Below are positions 10,493 through 19,193 of a stretch of DNA of 64,000 nt, piece by piece; the first letter of the stretch is position 1; every line of letters begins with the position of its first letter. Both the position numbers and the translations under genes were made by a program. Source of the stretch: CADEED01 sp041395625 (lineage in GTDB: Bacteria > Pseudomonadota > Gammaproteobacteria > Steroidobacterales > Steroidobacteraceae); contig JAWLAE010000001.1 in assembly GCA_041395625.1 (NCBI GenBank), positions 1-64,000 on the forward strand, written 5' to 3'. The notes beneath the pieces were generated by a model. That model made no database searches. It was not told the origin of the DNA and saw nothing but the letters and a program-made list of their open reading frames with translations.

Positions 10493-10987
10493 ATGGCGCA
10501 AACTAACAACAATTCCGCGACGCCCCTCGTGGGTTGGCTGCGTGACGCGCACGCCATGGAGCGGGCGTCGGCCGACAATCTCGATCGGATCGCCGCCCGG
10601 CTGTCGCGCCCTCTGCCGCTGCTCGCCACCAGACTGCAACAGCATTGCCGTGAGACCCAGGAGCAGATCACGCGAATCGAGCAGAACCTCGAGCGGCTGG
10701 GATCCGATCGCTCGTTACTCAAGGATACCGCGACCCGACTGCGTGCTCTTGCGGAGGGCTTTGCGACGCTGGTTGCTGCCGATGAACCCATCAAGGATTG
10801 TCTGGCTGCGTACTCGGTCGCGAACTACGAGCTCGGTGCGTATATCGCGCTCGGCGAGGCGGCCAAGCTGTTGCAAGACCCGCTGGTCGAGCGGATGTGC
10901 GAGTTGCACCTGGCGACCGAACGCCAGTTTGCAGCGTATCTCGAGCAACAGATCATCGAGGTAACCCGCGACTATCTACAGCCTTAG
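10493..10987 (+). CDS. DUF892 ferritin-like protein (YciE/YciF group)
   Basis: A 164-residue, all-helical protein starting GWLRDAHAMERASADNL, with further DUF892-like helices (HCRETQEQITRIEQNLERLG, CLAAYSVANYELGAYIALGEAAK). The family forms ferritin-like four-helix bundles linked to stress responses. Putative metal ligands are the Glu/His of the ME and CRETQ helices. AAGGAG at 10481 gives a strong ribosome binding site. Its 3' end overlaps the 3' end of the convergent hydrolase gene by 12 bp. Confidence 0.8.
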   Translation: MAQTNNNSATPLVGWLRDAHAMERASADNLDRIAARLSRPLPLLATRLQQHCRETQEQITRIEQNLERLGSDRSLLKDTATRLRALAEGFATLVAADEPIKDCLAAYSVANYELGAYIALGEAAKLLQDPLVERMCELHLATERQFAAYLEQQIIEVTRDYLQP

Positions 10988-11866
10988 GCTGCGAATGAAA
11001 TGTGTCGCTGCGTCGATCGTCGCCGGATCCCGCAGCGGTCCGCTATGTCCCAGCCCGTCGGTCGCCAGCATCGTCGCCTGACGCAGATTCGCGTGCAGTT
11101 CCTCGCCATGCGCAAAGGGCGCTATCTCATCGCCGCGATCGTGGACGACCAGCGTGGGCACCGCAACATGGCGTGCCAGTTCGGTCGCTGAGAAATCGCT
11201 GGGCTTGAGTCCGAACCGCTCGGTAAAGGCGGTCCGAAATGCGGCATTGGCCCGCGGCCCCAGGCCGATCATTTCGGCGAACGAATCGAGCACGTAGTCG
11301 ATGTCGCGCGGTACGCCGAATGTGATCAGCGACCGCAAGCCCGGCGGCGGTGCTTCGGCTAACAACATCAGACACGCGCCGGCGCCGAGCGAGTGGGCAA
11401 TCAGGCTATCGACCGGCCCGTGCTGGTCGATCACGGCGCGCAAGGTATCGCGGAACTCGGGCAGATTGGACTGGCGGCCGGCGGACTCGCCGTGACCGGG
11501 GGCATCGGCGCCGATGACGCGGTAGCCGGCCGCGCACAACGGACCCACGAAACTGCCGAAGCGCGCGGCGTGCGAGCCCCAGCCGTGGAGCATCATGACC
11601 AGCGGCCCACTGTCGCCCCATTGATAGGTTGCAACGCGATGACCGTGCACGTCGACTGCGCCGCGCCGCGCGAGCGCGACGACAGGAACGTCGACGACGT
11701 CGAGTTTGCGGCGCGGCGGCGTCAGGAACAGTTCGAGAGCCAGCCGGCCGGCCAGCCGGCTACTGATGCGCTGGGTGACCGCGAGCGACTGCTTGAGATT
11801 GCGTTGCGTGCGAGGCGACATGCCTGGCACGGTACGGCCCAGTTTCTGCGTGCGGCGTTCATGCAT
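10976..11866 (-). CDS. Alpha/beta hydrolase with canonical triad
   Basis: A 296-residue alpha/beta-hydrolase-fold protein. It has the oxyanion segment MLHGWGSHAARF, ADAPGHGES, nucleophile elbow IAHSLGAG, an acid in VVHDRGDE and the His of GLGHSG. All triad positions are filled, in contrast to the two hydrolase-like proteins at 47-50 kb. I chose ATG 11866, which overlaps the end of purD by 8 bp; ATG 11821 is an alternative. Substrate unknown, probably an esterase-like enzyme. It is probably translated with purD. Confidence 0.82.
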   Translation of the reverse strand: MHERRTQKLGRTVPGMSPRTQRNLKQSLAVTQRISSRLAGRLALELFLTPPRRKLDVVDVPVVALARRGAVDVHGHRVATYQWGDSGPLVMMLHGWGSHAARFGSFVGPLCAAGYRVIGADAPGHGESAGRQSNLPEFRDTLRAVIDQHGPVDSLIAHSLGAGACLMLLAEAPPPGLRSLITFGVPRDIDYVLDSFAEMIGLGPRANAAFRTAFTERFGLKPSDFSATELARHVAVPTLVVHDRGDEIAPFAHGEELHANLRQATMLATDGLGHSGPLRDPATIDAATHFIRSLRL

Positions 11867-13142
11867 CTTCGCGTTCGATTGCCCGGTAGCCAATATCGCG
11901 CCGGCACTGTACGCCCGGCCAGGAGATCGCGTCGACCAATCGGTAGGCGGCACGCTGGGCATCGCGCACGCGATCGCCGAGTCCGACGGCACACAGCACG
12001 CGGCCGCCGCTGGTGACGACTTGGTTGTTAGCCAAGGCAGTTCCGGCATGGAAGACCTTGCCCGGCAGGGCTGCGGCAGCCTCGAGGCCGGTGATGACGT
12101 CGCCCTTGCGCACGCTATCGGGATAGCCGCTCGCGGCGAGTACCACGCCCAAAGCAGCGCGCGAATCCCACTTTGCCGACACGTCATCCAGGCGGCCATC
12201 GAGCGCCGCTTCGCACAGATCGACCAGGTCCGACTGCAGTCGCAGCATGATCGGTTGGGTTTCCGGGTCGCCAAAGCGGCAGTTGAACTCGAGCACATTG
12301 GGCGTGCCGTCTGGCGCCACCATGATCCCGGCGTACAGAAACCCCGTGTAGGGCGTGCCGTCGGCCGCCAGCCCGCGGATAGTGGGCTCAATCACTTCGG
12401 TCATGATGCGCGCATGCATCGCCGGTGTAACGACCGGCGCCGGAGAATAGGCGCCCATGCCGCCGGTGTTGGGCCCGGTGTCGCCATCGCCGATCCGCTT
12501 GTGATCCTGCGACGTGGCGAACGGCAGTATGTGCTCGCCGTCTGCCATCACGATGAAGCTCGCTTCCTCGCCCTGCAAGAATTCCTCGATCACCACTTCC
12601 TCGCCCGCGGCACCGAACTGGCCGGCGAACATGCGCTCGGCGGTGGCGATGGCTTCTGCTGCGGAATCGACGATCACGACGCCCTTGCCGGCCGCCAGCC
12701 CGCTCGCTTTGACCACTATGGGCGCGCGTTGACGACGGACGTAGTCCGCGTCGAAGTTCGCACGCGTGAAGGTGGCGTAGGCGGCAGTCGGAATGCCGTA
12801 TCGCCGTAGAAACTCTTTGGTGTACGCCTTGGAGCCTTCCAGGCGCGCCGCCTGTTTCGGCGGCCCGAAGCAGCGCAGCCCTGCAGCCTGAAACGCATCC
12901 ACGACGCCCAGCACCAGCGGTTGCTCGGGGCCGATGATCGTGAGATCAACGCGTTCGCGCTCGGCGAGCGCTACGAGCCCGGCGATATCCTCAGCCGCCA
13001 CCGTGACGTTGCGTACGCGCGGTTCGGTCGCCGTCCCGGCATTGCCTGGTGCGACCAGCACCTCGGATACGCGCGCTGATTGCGCGCATTTCCAGGCGAG
13101 CGCGTGTTCGCGTCCGCCGCCTCCTACAACCAGTATTTTCAT
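11859..13142 (-). CDS. purD: Phosphoribosylamine-glycine ligase PurD
   Basis: A 427-residue ATP-grasp enzyme of purine synthesis, joining 5-phosphoribosylamine and glycine to give GAR. It begins MKILVVGGGGREHALAWK and contains IIGPEQPLVLGVVDAF, VKASGLAAGKGVV, GDGDTGPNTGGMGAYSPAP and NVLEFNCRFGDPE, all diagnostic. I chose ATG 13142 because the in-frame TTG nine bases upstream is weaker. In most gammaproteobacteria purD follows purH directly. Here about 4.4 kb of unrelated genes separate them. Confidence 0.97.
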   Translation of the reverse strand: MKILVVGGGGREHALAWKCAQSARVSEVLVAPGNAGTATEPRVRNVTVAAEDIAGLVALAERERVDLTIIGPEQPLVLGVVDAFQAAGLRCFGPPKQAARLEGSKAYTKEFLRRYGIPTAAYATFTRANFDADYVRRQRAPIVVKASGLAAGKGVVIVDSAAEAIATAERMFAGQFGAAGEEVVIEEFLQGEEASFIVMADGEHILPFATSQDHKRIGDGDTGPNTGGMGAYSPAPVVTPAMHARIMTEVIEPTIRGLAADGTPYTGFLYAGIMVAPDGTPNVLEFNCRFGDPETQPIMLRLQSDLVDLCEAALDGRLDDVSAKWDSRAALGVVLAASGYPDSVRKGDVITGLEAAAALPGKVFHAGTALANNQVVTSGGRVLCAVGLGDRVRDAQRAAYRLVDAISWPGVQCRRDIGYRAIEREDA

Positions 13143-13190
13143 GGGCTGCAAGTGTGCCCATCGTGGCCCGATTTATCGAGTGCCGCGTCG

Positions 13191-13691
13191 TCAGTAGATG
13201 CCCATCGCCAGGCCGGTCGCGAGCGTTTGGCCGAGCTCGCGGCAGCGCTCGAGATCTGACGCACCGATGGTCTTGGTGGCGGCGATCCGTTCCGGCGATT
13301 GTGCGTTGGTGCAGACGATCAACGCTGGTGCGATGGCTTTGAGACGCCATCCGGTCGCGATGCGTTCGATCTGCCGCGCGGCATTGCTGCCGTCGCTGCC
13401 GGCGCAAATCAGCATGGCATACGGCCGTCCCTCGATGCGTCCGAGAACCGGGTAGTAGCTGCGATCGAAGAACTCCTTCATCGCGCCTGAAATCGCAGCG
13501 AGATTCTCCGGGCAGGCGAACAAGTAACCGTCGGCCGACAAAAGGTCTGCAGCACCTGCCGCGGCCGCCTGACAGGTCCGCAGTGCGACGGCTGGCTCGC
13601 GGGCGATACCCGCCTCGGCCGCCTCCACCATCTGGCGCGTGCCGCCAGTGCGGGTGTGATAGACGATCAGCAGTCGACTTATGTCTGGCAT
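13191..13691 (-). CDS. Flavodoxin / NAD(P)H-dependent FMN reductase-like protein
   Basis: A 166-residue flavodoxin-fold protein. It has an N-terminal phosphate-binding loop LLIVYHTRTGGTRQM, then DGYLFACPENLAAISGAMKEFFDRSYY and AMLICAGSDGSNA, which match flavin contacts in the flavodoxin/FMN reductase family. It probably binds FMN and works as an oxidoreductase or electron carrier. ATG 13691 is chosen over TTG 13709 because the beta-strand begins soon after. It ends 48 bp upstream of purD on the same strand. Confidence 0.8.
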   Translation of the reverse strand: MPDISRLLIVYHTRTGGTRQMVEAAEAGIAREPAVALRTCQAAAAGAADLLSADGYLFACPENLAAISGAMKEFFDRSYYPVLGRIEGRPYAMLICAGSDGSNAARQIERIATGWRLKAIAPALIVCTNAQSPERIAATKTIGASDLERCRELGQTLATGLAMGIY

Positions 13692-13792
13692 GAACCCAGC
13701 TATCTCCAAGTGTGCCCGTGATACTTCGGTGATCTGTCCGGTCCACTGTAGCGAAAACCTGGTGTTTCGAGGGCGTGGAGCGACGGCCAGTC

Positions 13793-14506
13793 ATGCAACA
13801 GCGTATCTTGATCATCGAAGACGACCCGGACATCGGCGTCTTGCTGCAGATGCATACGAGCGCCTGCGCCACCGAGGTGAGGCTGGAGCAAAACGGCGCA
13901 CGCGGCCTGCTGGCGGCCCAGAGCGGCGTCTGGGACCTGATCGTTCTCGACTGGATACTGCCTGGTCTCGATGGCGTGACGATCTGCAGTCGCCTGCGGG
14001 CCCATCGCCACGCGTTGCCCATCCTGATGTTGACCGCACGTGCGACCGAGCCGGATCGGATCCACGGCCTGGACGCCGGCGCCGACGACTATGTGCAGAA
14101 GCCGTTCAGCGTCCAGGAACTGTGTGCGCGGGTACGGGCGCAGCTGCGGCGCGCGGCCGCCCTGCGGGTTGGTCCGGCACCGGAGCTGTTGCGATCACCG
14201 CTCGCGGTGGGGCCGTTCCTGCTCGATCGTGAGGCTCGCACAGCATGCATCGCCGGCCGCCCGCTGTCGCTAACTACTCGCGAGTATGATTTGCTGACGT
14301 TCTTTGTCGAAAATCCGCGGCGCACGTTCACCCGCGAGCAGCTCTTGGCGGGCGTCTGGGGCGCGGGCTTCGACGGTTACGACCACACGGTCAATTCGCA
14401 CATCAACCGGCTGCGCGCCAAGATCGAACCGAACCCGGCGGTGCCCCGTTACCTCGTCACCGTATGGGGCGTGGGGTATCGCTTCGATGCGGACGCGTTG
14501 CAGTGA
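13793..14506 (+). CDS. OmpR-family response regulator
   Basis: A 237-residue two-domain regulator. The receiver domain has acidic pocket IIEDDPD, phospho-acceptor Asp in LIVLDWILPGLDG, a Thr/Ala switch in MLTARA and Lys in DDYVQKPFS. The C-terminal winged helix (LTTREYDLLTFFVENP, RTFTREQLLAGVWG, HINRLRAKIE, VWGVGYRF) is OmpR type. I chose ATG 13793 as the start of the receiver fold. The stop overlaps the kinase start by 4 bp (GTGA), so regulator and kinase are translationally coupled. Confidence 0.94.
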   Translation: MQQRILIIEDDPDIGVLLQMHTSACATEVRLEQNGARGLLAAQSGVWDLIVLDWILPGLDGVTICSRLRAHRHALPILMLTARATEPDRIHGLDAGADDYVQKPFSVQELCARVRAQLRRAAALRVGPAPELLRSPLAVGPFLLDREARTACIAGRPLSLTTREYDLLTFFVENPRRTFTREQLLAGVWGAGFDGYDHTVNSHINRLRAKIEPNPAVPRYLVTVWGVGYRFDADALQ

Positions 14507-16020
14507 AGTCGTTGGCGGGCCGCTTGCTGGCGGCCATTGTCGGCTTGTTGTCGGTGCTGCTGCTGGCCAACTGGCTGATAGGTGTCCTGGCAGCCCGTGC
14601 CTTCACGGACGAGCTGTCACAGAACCTCAGCCGCAGCATCGCCATGTATGTCGCGGCCGAGGGTGATCTGATTCGTGCCGGCGTCGCCGACCAGAAGCTG
14701 CTCGCACGTCTCGCGCGCCAGGCCATGGTATTGAATCCGGCCGCGGAAGTTTATGCGATCGATCGCTTCGGCAACGTGCTCTGGCCACAGGATCCGGCCG
14801 TCGTCGCGCCGGGGACCCGCGTCGGTTTGTCACCGCTGCTGCAATTTCTGCGTGGCGACGCTGCCAGCGGACCGATCTATGGCGACGATCCGCGTGCCCC
14901 CGGTCGGCACCGCATCTTTTCCGCGTGGGAAGTCCGCCTCGGCGATCAGCTCGAGGGCTATGCCTACGTCATGTTGGGCGGCGTTCAGCACGCCAGCCTG
15001 GTTGGTCTGGTCGGGCAGAGCTACATCCTGAAGGTCGCGCTCGCTACCACGGTGGTGATGCTGCTGCTGTCGATGCTGGCGGCCTGGGGACTGTTACGCT
15101 GGTTGACGCAACCGCTGCGCGAGCTGCAGGCGCGCGTGCAGGGTGTCGGCCAACGTCTGGGGGTCGGTTCGCTCGGCGAGCCGGACGTCGGCAACCTGGA
15201 TCTCGGCAGTATCGATCGAGTGGTCGATTCGCTGGCGCGTCGCGTCGAGCAACAGCTGCAGGCGCTGCAGACCACCGATCGCATGCGGCGCGAGCTGTTT
15301 GCGCATATCTCCCACGATCTGCGCACGCCCCTGACCGCCATGCGTGGCTACCTTGAGACGCTGTCGACGCAGGCTGAGGCGCTGTCGCCTGCACGGCGCG
15401 CACACTTCATCGAAGTTGTTACTCGTCACAGTGAGCGACTCAGTCGACTCGTCGACCAGGTGTTCGTGCTCGCCCGACTCGACGCGGCGACGCTGCCGAT
15501 CCGGCCGGAACGCTTGTCGGTCGCAGAGCTGGCGCAGGACGTCGTTGCCAAGTGGCAACTGCCAGCTGAATCAGCGAGTGTGCGGTTGCAGCTCGAAGTG
15601 GATCCGCTGGTGCCACCAATCACGGCTGACATCGGCCTGCTCGAGACCGTTTTCGAAAATCTGATCGACAACGCCATTCGTCATAGTCGGCCTGGTGGCC
15701 AGACGGTCGTGTCGGTGCAGCGCAGCGGCGAGGATGTTGCGGTCAGCGTGCGGGATGACGGCGCCGGCATCGCCGCGAGTGATCTGGAGGCGGTGCAGCA
15801 AGCATTCGTGGCCGGTCCGGGAGGGCGCACGGGCCTCGGGCCGGCGATTGTTAGGCGCGTACTCACGCTGCATGGCAGCAAACTATGCATTCGGAGCGTG
15901 CCGGAGCAGGGGACGGAAGTGAGCTTTCGGCTGCGCGCCAGTGATTTCACCGGCCGTGAGGATTTGGTGACCAGCGCGCCGGCAGTCTCTGTTGCCAGCG
16001 CGGCGCTGAGCCGTGCCTGA
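14503..16020 (+). CDS. Sensor histidine kinase
   Basis: A 505-residue membrane kinase. One TM helix lies near residues 5-30, an extracytoplasmic sensor region follows to about residue 170, and the second TM helix (LATTVVMLLLSMLAAWGLL) leads into a HAMP-like linker. The H-box AHISHDLRTPLTAMRGY holds the phospho-His. The ATPase domain has N-box ENLIDNAIRHS, DDGAGI and a G-box GLGPAIVRR, with Pro where Leu is usual. GTG at 14503 overlaps the regulator stop. About 25 residues extend past the ATPase domain. The signal is unknown. Confidence 0.92.
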   Translation: MKSLAGRLLAAIVGLLSVLLLANWLIGVLAARAFTDELSQNLSRSIAMYVAAEGDLIRAGVADQKLLARLARQAMVLNPAAEVYAIDRFGNVLWPQDPAVVAPGTRVGLSPLLQFLRGDAASGPIYGDDPRAPGRHRIFSAWEVRLGDQLEGYAYVMLGGVQHASLVGLVGQSYILKVALATTVVMLLLSMLAAWGLLRWLTQPLRELQARVQGVGQRLGVGSLGEPDVGNLDLGSIDRVVDSLARRVEQQLQALQTTDRMRRELFAHISHDLRTPLTAMRGYLETLSTQAEALSPARRAHFIEVVTRHSERLSRLVDQVFVLARLDAATLPIRPERLSVAELAQDVVAKWQLPAESASVRLQLEVDPLVPPITADIGLLETVFENLIDNAIRHSRPGGQTVVSVQRSGEDVAVSVRDDGAGIAASDLEAVQQAFVAGPGGRTGLGPAIVRRVLTLHGSKLCIRSVPEQGTEVSFRLRASDFTGREDLVTSAPAVSVASAALSRA

Positions 16021-16045
16021 CGAACCAATATCCAAGGAGACTGCT

Positions 16046-16756
16046 ATGACGAGATCCCCAGCCATGCGCGCGGCCGGCGCATCAGTTAACACGTTGGTCG
16101 GCACTGTGGCACTGATGGCGCTTGCCGGCACAGCAATGGCGACCGACAACAACAGCCAGAATGGTTGGCGCGATCGTGGTCGCGTCTACGAGGTCACCGT
16201 GACCAATATCACCAAAGCGCAAACCTTCACGCCGATACTGGTGGCGACCCACAGCTCGCGCATCGCGTTCTTCGAGCTCGGCGCACCAGCGTCGGCGGGA
16301 CTCGCGATCCTCGCCGAAGATGGCAATCCGGCGATGCTCGCGACTGAGCTCGCCAGCACGGGTGAAGTGGGGGATGCACAGACGATCCCCGGCTTGTTAG
16401 CCCCTGGCGCGTCGGCGACCGCGCGTGTGACAGCGTCTGGCCGCAACAACCAGGTGAGCCTGGCGGCGATGCTCATTCCGACGAACGACACGTTCGTCTC
16501 GCTCAACAGCTTGACGCTGCCGTGGTGGGGCAGTGTGTCGCGCACCCTGACGGCGTACGACGCCGGCAGTGAGCCGAACGACGAACTATGCGTCAACATT
16601 CCCGGACCGCGCTGCGGCGGCCAGGGCGCATCGCCCGGCGGTGGTGAGGGCTACGTCTACGTCAGCAACGGCATGCACGGTATCGGCGATCTGCCGGCTG
16701 CCACCTACGACTGGCGCAATCCGGTGGCGCGCGTAGTAATTCGTCGCGTGGAGTGA
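16046..16756 (+). CDS. Secreted spondin-domain protein
   Basis: A 236-residue protein with a signal peptide (hydrophobic core ALMALAGTAMA) and a spondin-N-like domain. The domain shows YEVTVTNITKAQTFTPILVATHSS, later SLAAMLIPTNDTFVSLNS and AYDAGSEPNDE. This is the bacterial spondin-domain signature also seen in secreted matrix-like proteins. ATG 16046 follows AAGGAG at the right spacing. It starts 25 bp after the kinase gene, so the two-component system may control this secreted protein. A strong hairpin terminator follows. Confidence 0.83.
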   Translation: MTRSPAMRAAGASVNTLVGTVALMALAGTAMATDNNSQNGWRDRGRVYEVTVTNITKAQTFTPILVATHSSRIAFFELGAPASAGLAILAEDGNPAMLATELASTGEVGDAQTIPGLLAPGASATARVTASGRNNQVSLAAMLIPTNDTFVSLNSLTLPWWGSVSRTLTAYDAGSEPNDELCVNIPGPRCGGQGASPGGGEGYVYVSNGMHGIGDLPAATYDWRNPVARVVIRRVE

Positions 16757-16776
16757 TCGATCCCACGTAAGCGTGG

Positions 16777-16810
16777 GCCAGTGCCGGCACGTGCTCGTGC
16801 CGGCACTGGC
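16777..16810 (+). terminator. Strong hairpin after the spondin gene
   Basis: A perfect 15-bp stem (16777-16791 with 16796-16810) and a 4-base TGCT loop are followed by GTTT. A smaller hairpin, CCCACG-TAAG-CGTGGG, lies at 16762-16777 just before it. It probably ends the two-component/spondin transcript, although the T-run is short. Confidence 0.72.
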
Positions 16811-16898
16811 GTTTGCAGCCATAGTCGCACGAAATGCGCGGTTGGCGGCCCTGCCACTCGTTCCACAATGGCGTATCGGCTGTATGCTCGATGGCGTG

Positions 16899-16915
16899 TG
16901 CTATCATTGATAGCA
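16899..16915 (+). promoter_or_regulatory. Palindromic operator of the fitAB-like operon
   Basis: TGCTATCA (16899-16906) and TGATAGCA (16908-16915) form a perfect 8-bp inverted repeat with one central base, 25 bp upstream of the antitoxin start. The half-sites are those I recall for Neisseria FitAB, where 12 bases separate them. TATCAT inside the palindrome could serve as a -10 box, so binding would block transcription. Confidence 0.7.
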
Positions 16916-16939
16916 TAACGAACGCAATCGGACATGGGT

Positions 16940-17161
16940 ATGGCGCAGCTAGTGGTGCGAAATTTGTCAGATGAAATTGTCAAAGCCCTCAAGAAACGAG
17001 CGGCGGGCAACAATCGCAGCGCGGAGCAGGAGCATCGCGAGATTCTGTGCCGTGCGTTGCAAGGCCCGCGCCGCCGCCCGCTAGCCGCGCTGCTTGCCAC
17101 GATGCCGAACGTGGGTGAGGACGCTGACTTCGAGCGTGAGCAAGCGGACCAGCGAGCTTGA
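16940..17161 (+). CDS. FitA-like ribbon-helix-helix antitoxin
   Basis: A 73-residue protein with an N-terminal ribbon-helix-helix DNA-binding segment (MAQLVVRNLSDEIVKALKKRA, then RSAEQEHREIL). This matches FitA/StbC-type antitoxins. The C-terminal tail (FEREQADQRA) would wrap the toxin active site. I chose the second ATG (16940) because family members begin MAQLLVRNL; ATG 16934 adds two residues. It overlaps the PIN toxin by 4 bp and has a palindromic operator upstream, as expected for an autoregulated type II toxin-antitoxin module. Confidence 0.88.
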   Translation: MAQLVVRNLSDEIVKALKKRAAGNNRSAEQEHREILCRALQGPRRRPLAALLATMPNVGEDADFEREQADQRA

Positions 17162-17580
17162 GCGTGTATCTGATCGACACGGATGTGATCTGTGAGGTGC
17201 GCAAAGGCGACCGCGCCAACGCCGGTGTTCGCGGCTTTTTCGAGCGAGTAGCGCGGGACGATATTCCACACTATCTCTCAGCGGTGACGTTCGGTGAGTT
17301 GCGGCAAGGTGTTGAGTCGATCCGACATCGCGGTGATCTCCAGCAGGCGCGTCGGTTGGAACACTGGTTGGCGCGCGTGACGCAGGACTATAAGGATGCC
17401 ATTCTGGCATTCGACGACGAGACGGCGCAGGTCTGGGGCCGATTGCGCGTACCTCGGCCGGAAAACCCATTGGACAAGCAGATCGCTGCTACGGCGCTGA
17501 TCAATCAATTGACCGTCGTCACTCGCAACACGGCTCACTTCCGCCCGACCGGGGTGCCGATCCTCGATCCGTTCGTCTGA
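17158..17580 (+). CDS. FitB/VapC-type PIN-domain toxin ribonuclease
   Basis: A 140-residue PIN-domain protein with the acidic active-site residues in YLIDTDVICEV, FGELRQG and NPLDKQIAATA, plus the terminal TRNTAHF segment. Such toxins cleave RNA when free of antitoxin. The start is either TTG 17158, overlapping the antitoxin stop (TTGA), or GTG 17164. The gene is convergent with purH and ends 11 bp from it. Confidence 0.9.
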   Translation: MSVYLIDTDVICEVRKGDRANAGVRGFFERVARDDIPHYLSAVTFGELRQGVESIRHRGDLQQARRLEHWLARVTQDYKDAILAFDDETAQVWGRLRVPRPENPLDKQIAATALINQLTVVTRNTAHFRPTGVPILDPFV

Positions 17581-17591
17581 AGCCGTCGATG

Positions 17592-19160
17592 CTAGTGCCG
17601 GAAATGCCGCATGCCGGTGAAGACCATGGCGATGCCATGCTCGTCGGCAGCGGCGATCACTTCATCGTCGCGTTTGCTGCCACCCGGCTGGATGACTGCC
17701 TTGATGCCGTACTCCGCCGCGACGTCGAGCCCGTCGCGAAACGGAAAAAACGCATCGGAGGCCATCACGGCGCCGGCGACCGCAAGCTTTTCGTCGCTGG
17801 CCTTCATGGCTGCCACCCGGCTGGAGTAGACGCGGCTCATCTGGCCGGCACCGATGCCAATCGTCGCGCGATCACGTGCGTAGACGATCGCGTTCGACTT
17901 GACGAATTTGCAGACGCGCCAGCAGAACTGCAGGTCCGCCATTTCCGCCGCGCTCGGTGCTCGCCGCGTGACTACCCGCAGATCCTGGGGGCTCACTTCA
18001 CCACTGTCCCGCGTCTGGGCTAACAAGCCGCCGGCGATACTGCGATATTCTAGATCGCCGCTGGGTTGGTCGGCGAGATCGCCAACCGCCAGCACGCGCA
18101 CATTGGGCTTGCCCGCCAACAGCGGCAGCGCGTCCGGCGCAATGGCAGGCGCTACGATCACTTCGACGAATTGCTGCTCGAGCAGTTTGCGACAAGTCGC
18201 GGCGTCGAGCGTGCGATTGAAGGCGATGATGCCGCCGAAGGCCGAGGTCGGATCGGTACGATACGCGCTGCCGTAGGCGGCCAGAGCCGTTCCCGCTACC
18301 GCCACCCCACAGGGATTGGCATGCTTGACGATCACGCAGGCCGGCTCACGAAACTGCCGCACGCATGCGAGCGCGGTGTCGGCATCCGCGATGTTGTTGA
18401 ACGACAGCTCCTTGCCTTGCACGAAGCGGGCGCTCGCAATAGACGAGCCGCGGACCAGACTGTCGCGATAGAACGCGCCCGCCTGGTGCGGGTTCTCGCC
18501 GTAGCGCAGGGTCTGCAGCTTGTCGAACACCAACGGCAAGGTATCCGGGAACCGCTCGGCTGCACTTGTGACGGTCCGGTCTGTCAGATACGCCGAGACC
18601 ATGGCGTCGTAGCGGGCCGTATGCGCGAACGCCTTGGCGCTGAGCCAGGTGCGTGTGTCGATGCTGGTGGCGCCACCGTTTGCGGCGAGTTCGTCGATGA
18701 TCCGCGCATAGTCGGTCGGGTCGACCACGACCGTTACTGATTCATGATTCTTGGCAGCCGCCCGCAACATGGCGGGACCACCGATGTCGATGTTCTCGAT
18801 GGCCTCGGCATAACTGCAGTCGCGTCGCGCGACGGTGGCGGCGAACGGATAGAGGTTCACTACCAGCAGATCGATGGGTGCGATGCCATGTTGCCGCATC
18901 ACCTCGTCGTCGATGCCTCGCCGGCCCAGCAGGCCGCCGTGCACTTTGGGATGCAGTGTCTTGACGCGGCCGTCCATGATTTCCGGAAAGCCCGTGTGAT
19001 CGGAAACCTCACGGACTGCGATGCCAGCGTCGATCAGCGCTCTGGCCGTGCCACCGGTCGACAGCAGTTCGACACCGCGCAGCACGAGCGCCTGCGCCAG
19101 CTCCACGAGACCCGTTTTATCGGATACGGAGAGCAGCGCACGGCGGATCGTGACGAGCAT
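17592..19160 (-). CDS. purH: Bifunctional AICAR transformylase / IMP cyclohydrolase PurH
   Basis: A 522-residue enzyme catalysing the last two steps of IMP synthesis. The N-terminal IMP cyclohydrolase domain begins RRALLSVSDKTGLVELA with STGGTARAL, HPKVHGG and NLYPF. The C-terminal transformylase domain has LRYGENPHQ, ELSFNNI and KHANPCGVA, and ends GGSKRDDEVIAAADEHGIAMVFTGMRHFRH. Full length, with start ATG 19160. It follows fis on the same strand by 33 bp. Confidence 0.97.
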   Translation of the reverse strand: MLVTIRRALLSVSDKTGLVELAQALVLRGVELLSTGGTARALIDAGIAVREVSDHTGFPEIMDGRVKTLHPKVHGGLLGRRGIDDEVMRQHGIAPIDLLVVNLYPFAATVARRDCSYAEAIENIDIGGPAMLRAAAKNHESVTVVVDPTDYARIIDELAANGGATSIDTRTWLSAKAFAHTARYDAMVSAYLTDRTVTSAAERFPDTLPLVFDKLQTLRYGENPHQAGAFYRDSLVRGSSIASARFVQGKELSFNNIADADTALACVRQFREPACVIVKHANPCGVAVAGTALAAYGSAYRTDPTSAFGGIIAFNRTLDAATCRKLLEQQFVEVIVAPAIAPDALPLLAGKPNVRVLAVGDLADQPSGDLEYRSIAGGLLAQTRDSGEVSPQDLRVVTRRAPSAAEMADLQFCWRVCKFVKSNAIVYARDRATIGIGAGQMSRVYSSRVAAMKASDEKLAVAGAVMASDAFFPFRDGLDVAAEYGIKAVIQPGGSKRDDEVIAAADEHGIAMVFTGMRHFRH

Positions 19161-19193
19161 CGTGGGGGATCGTCCGGGCGAACGCGCGGACGG

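Noticed and set aside
11706..12809. A 367-codon open frame on the plus strand over purD
   Set aside because: Antisense to purD with no start context and no recognisable domain.
12991..14022. A 343-codon minus-strand frame over the flavodoxin and regulator genes
   Set aside because: Out of frame with purD, the flavodoxin-like gene and the response regulator, all of which are well supported. Composition is Arg/His-rich, as expected of a shadow frame.
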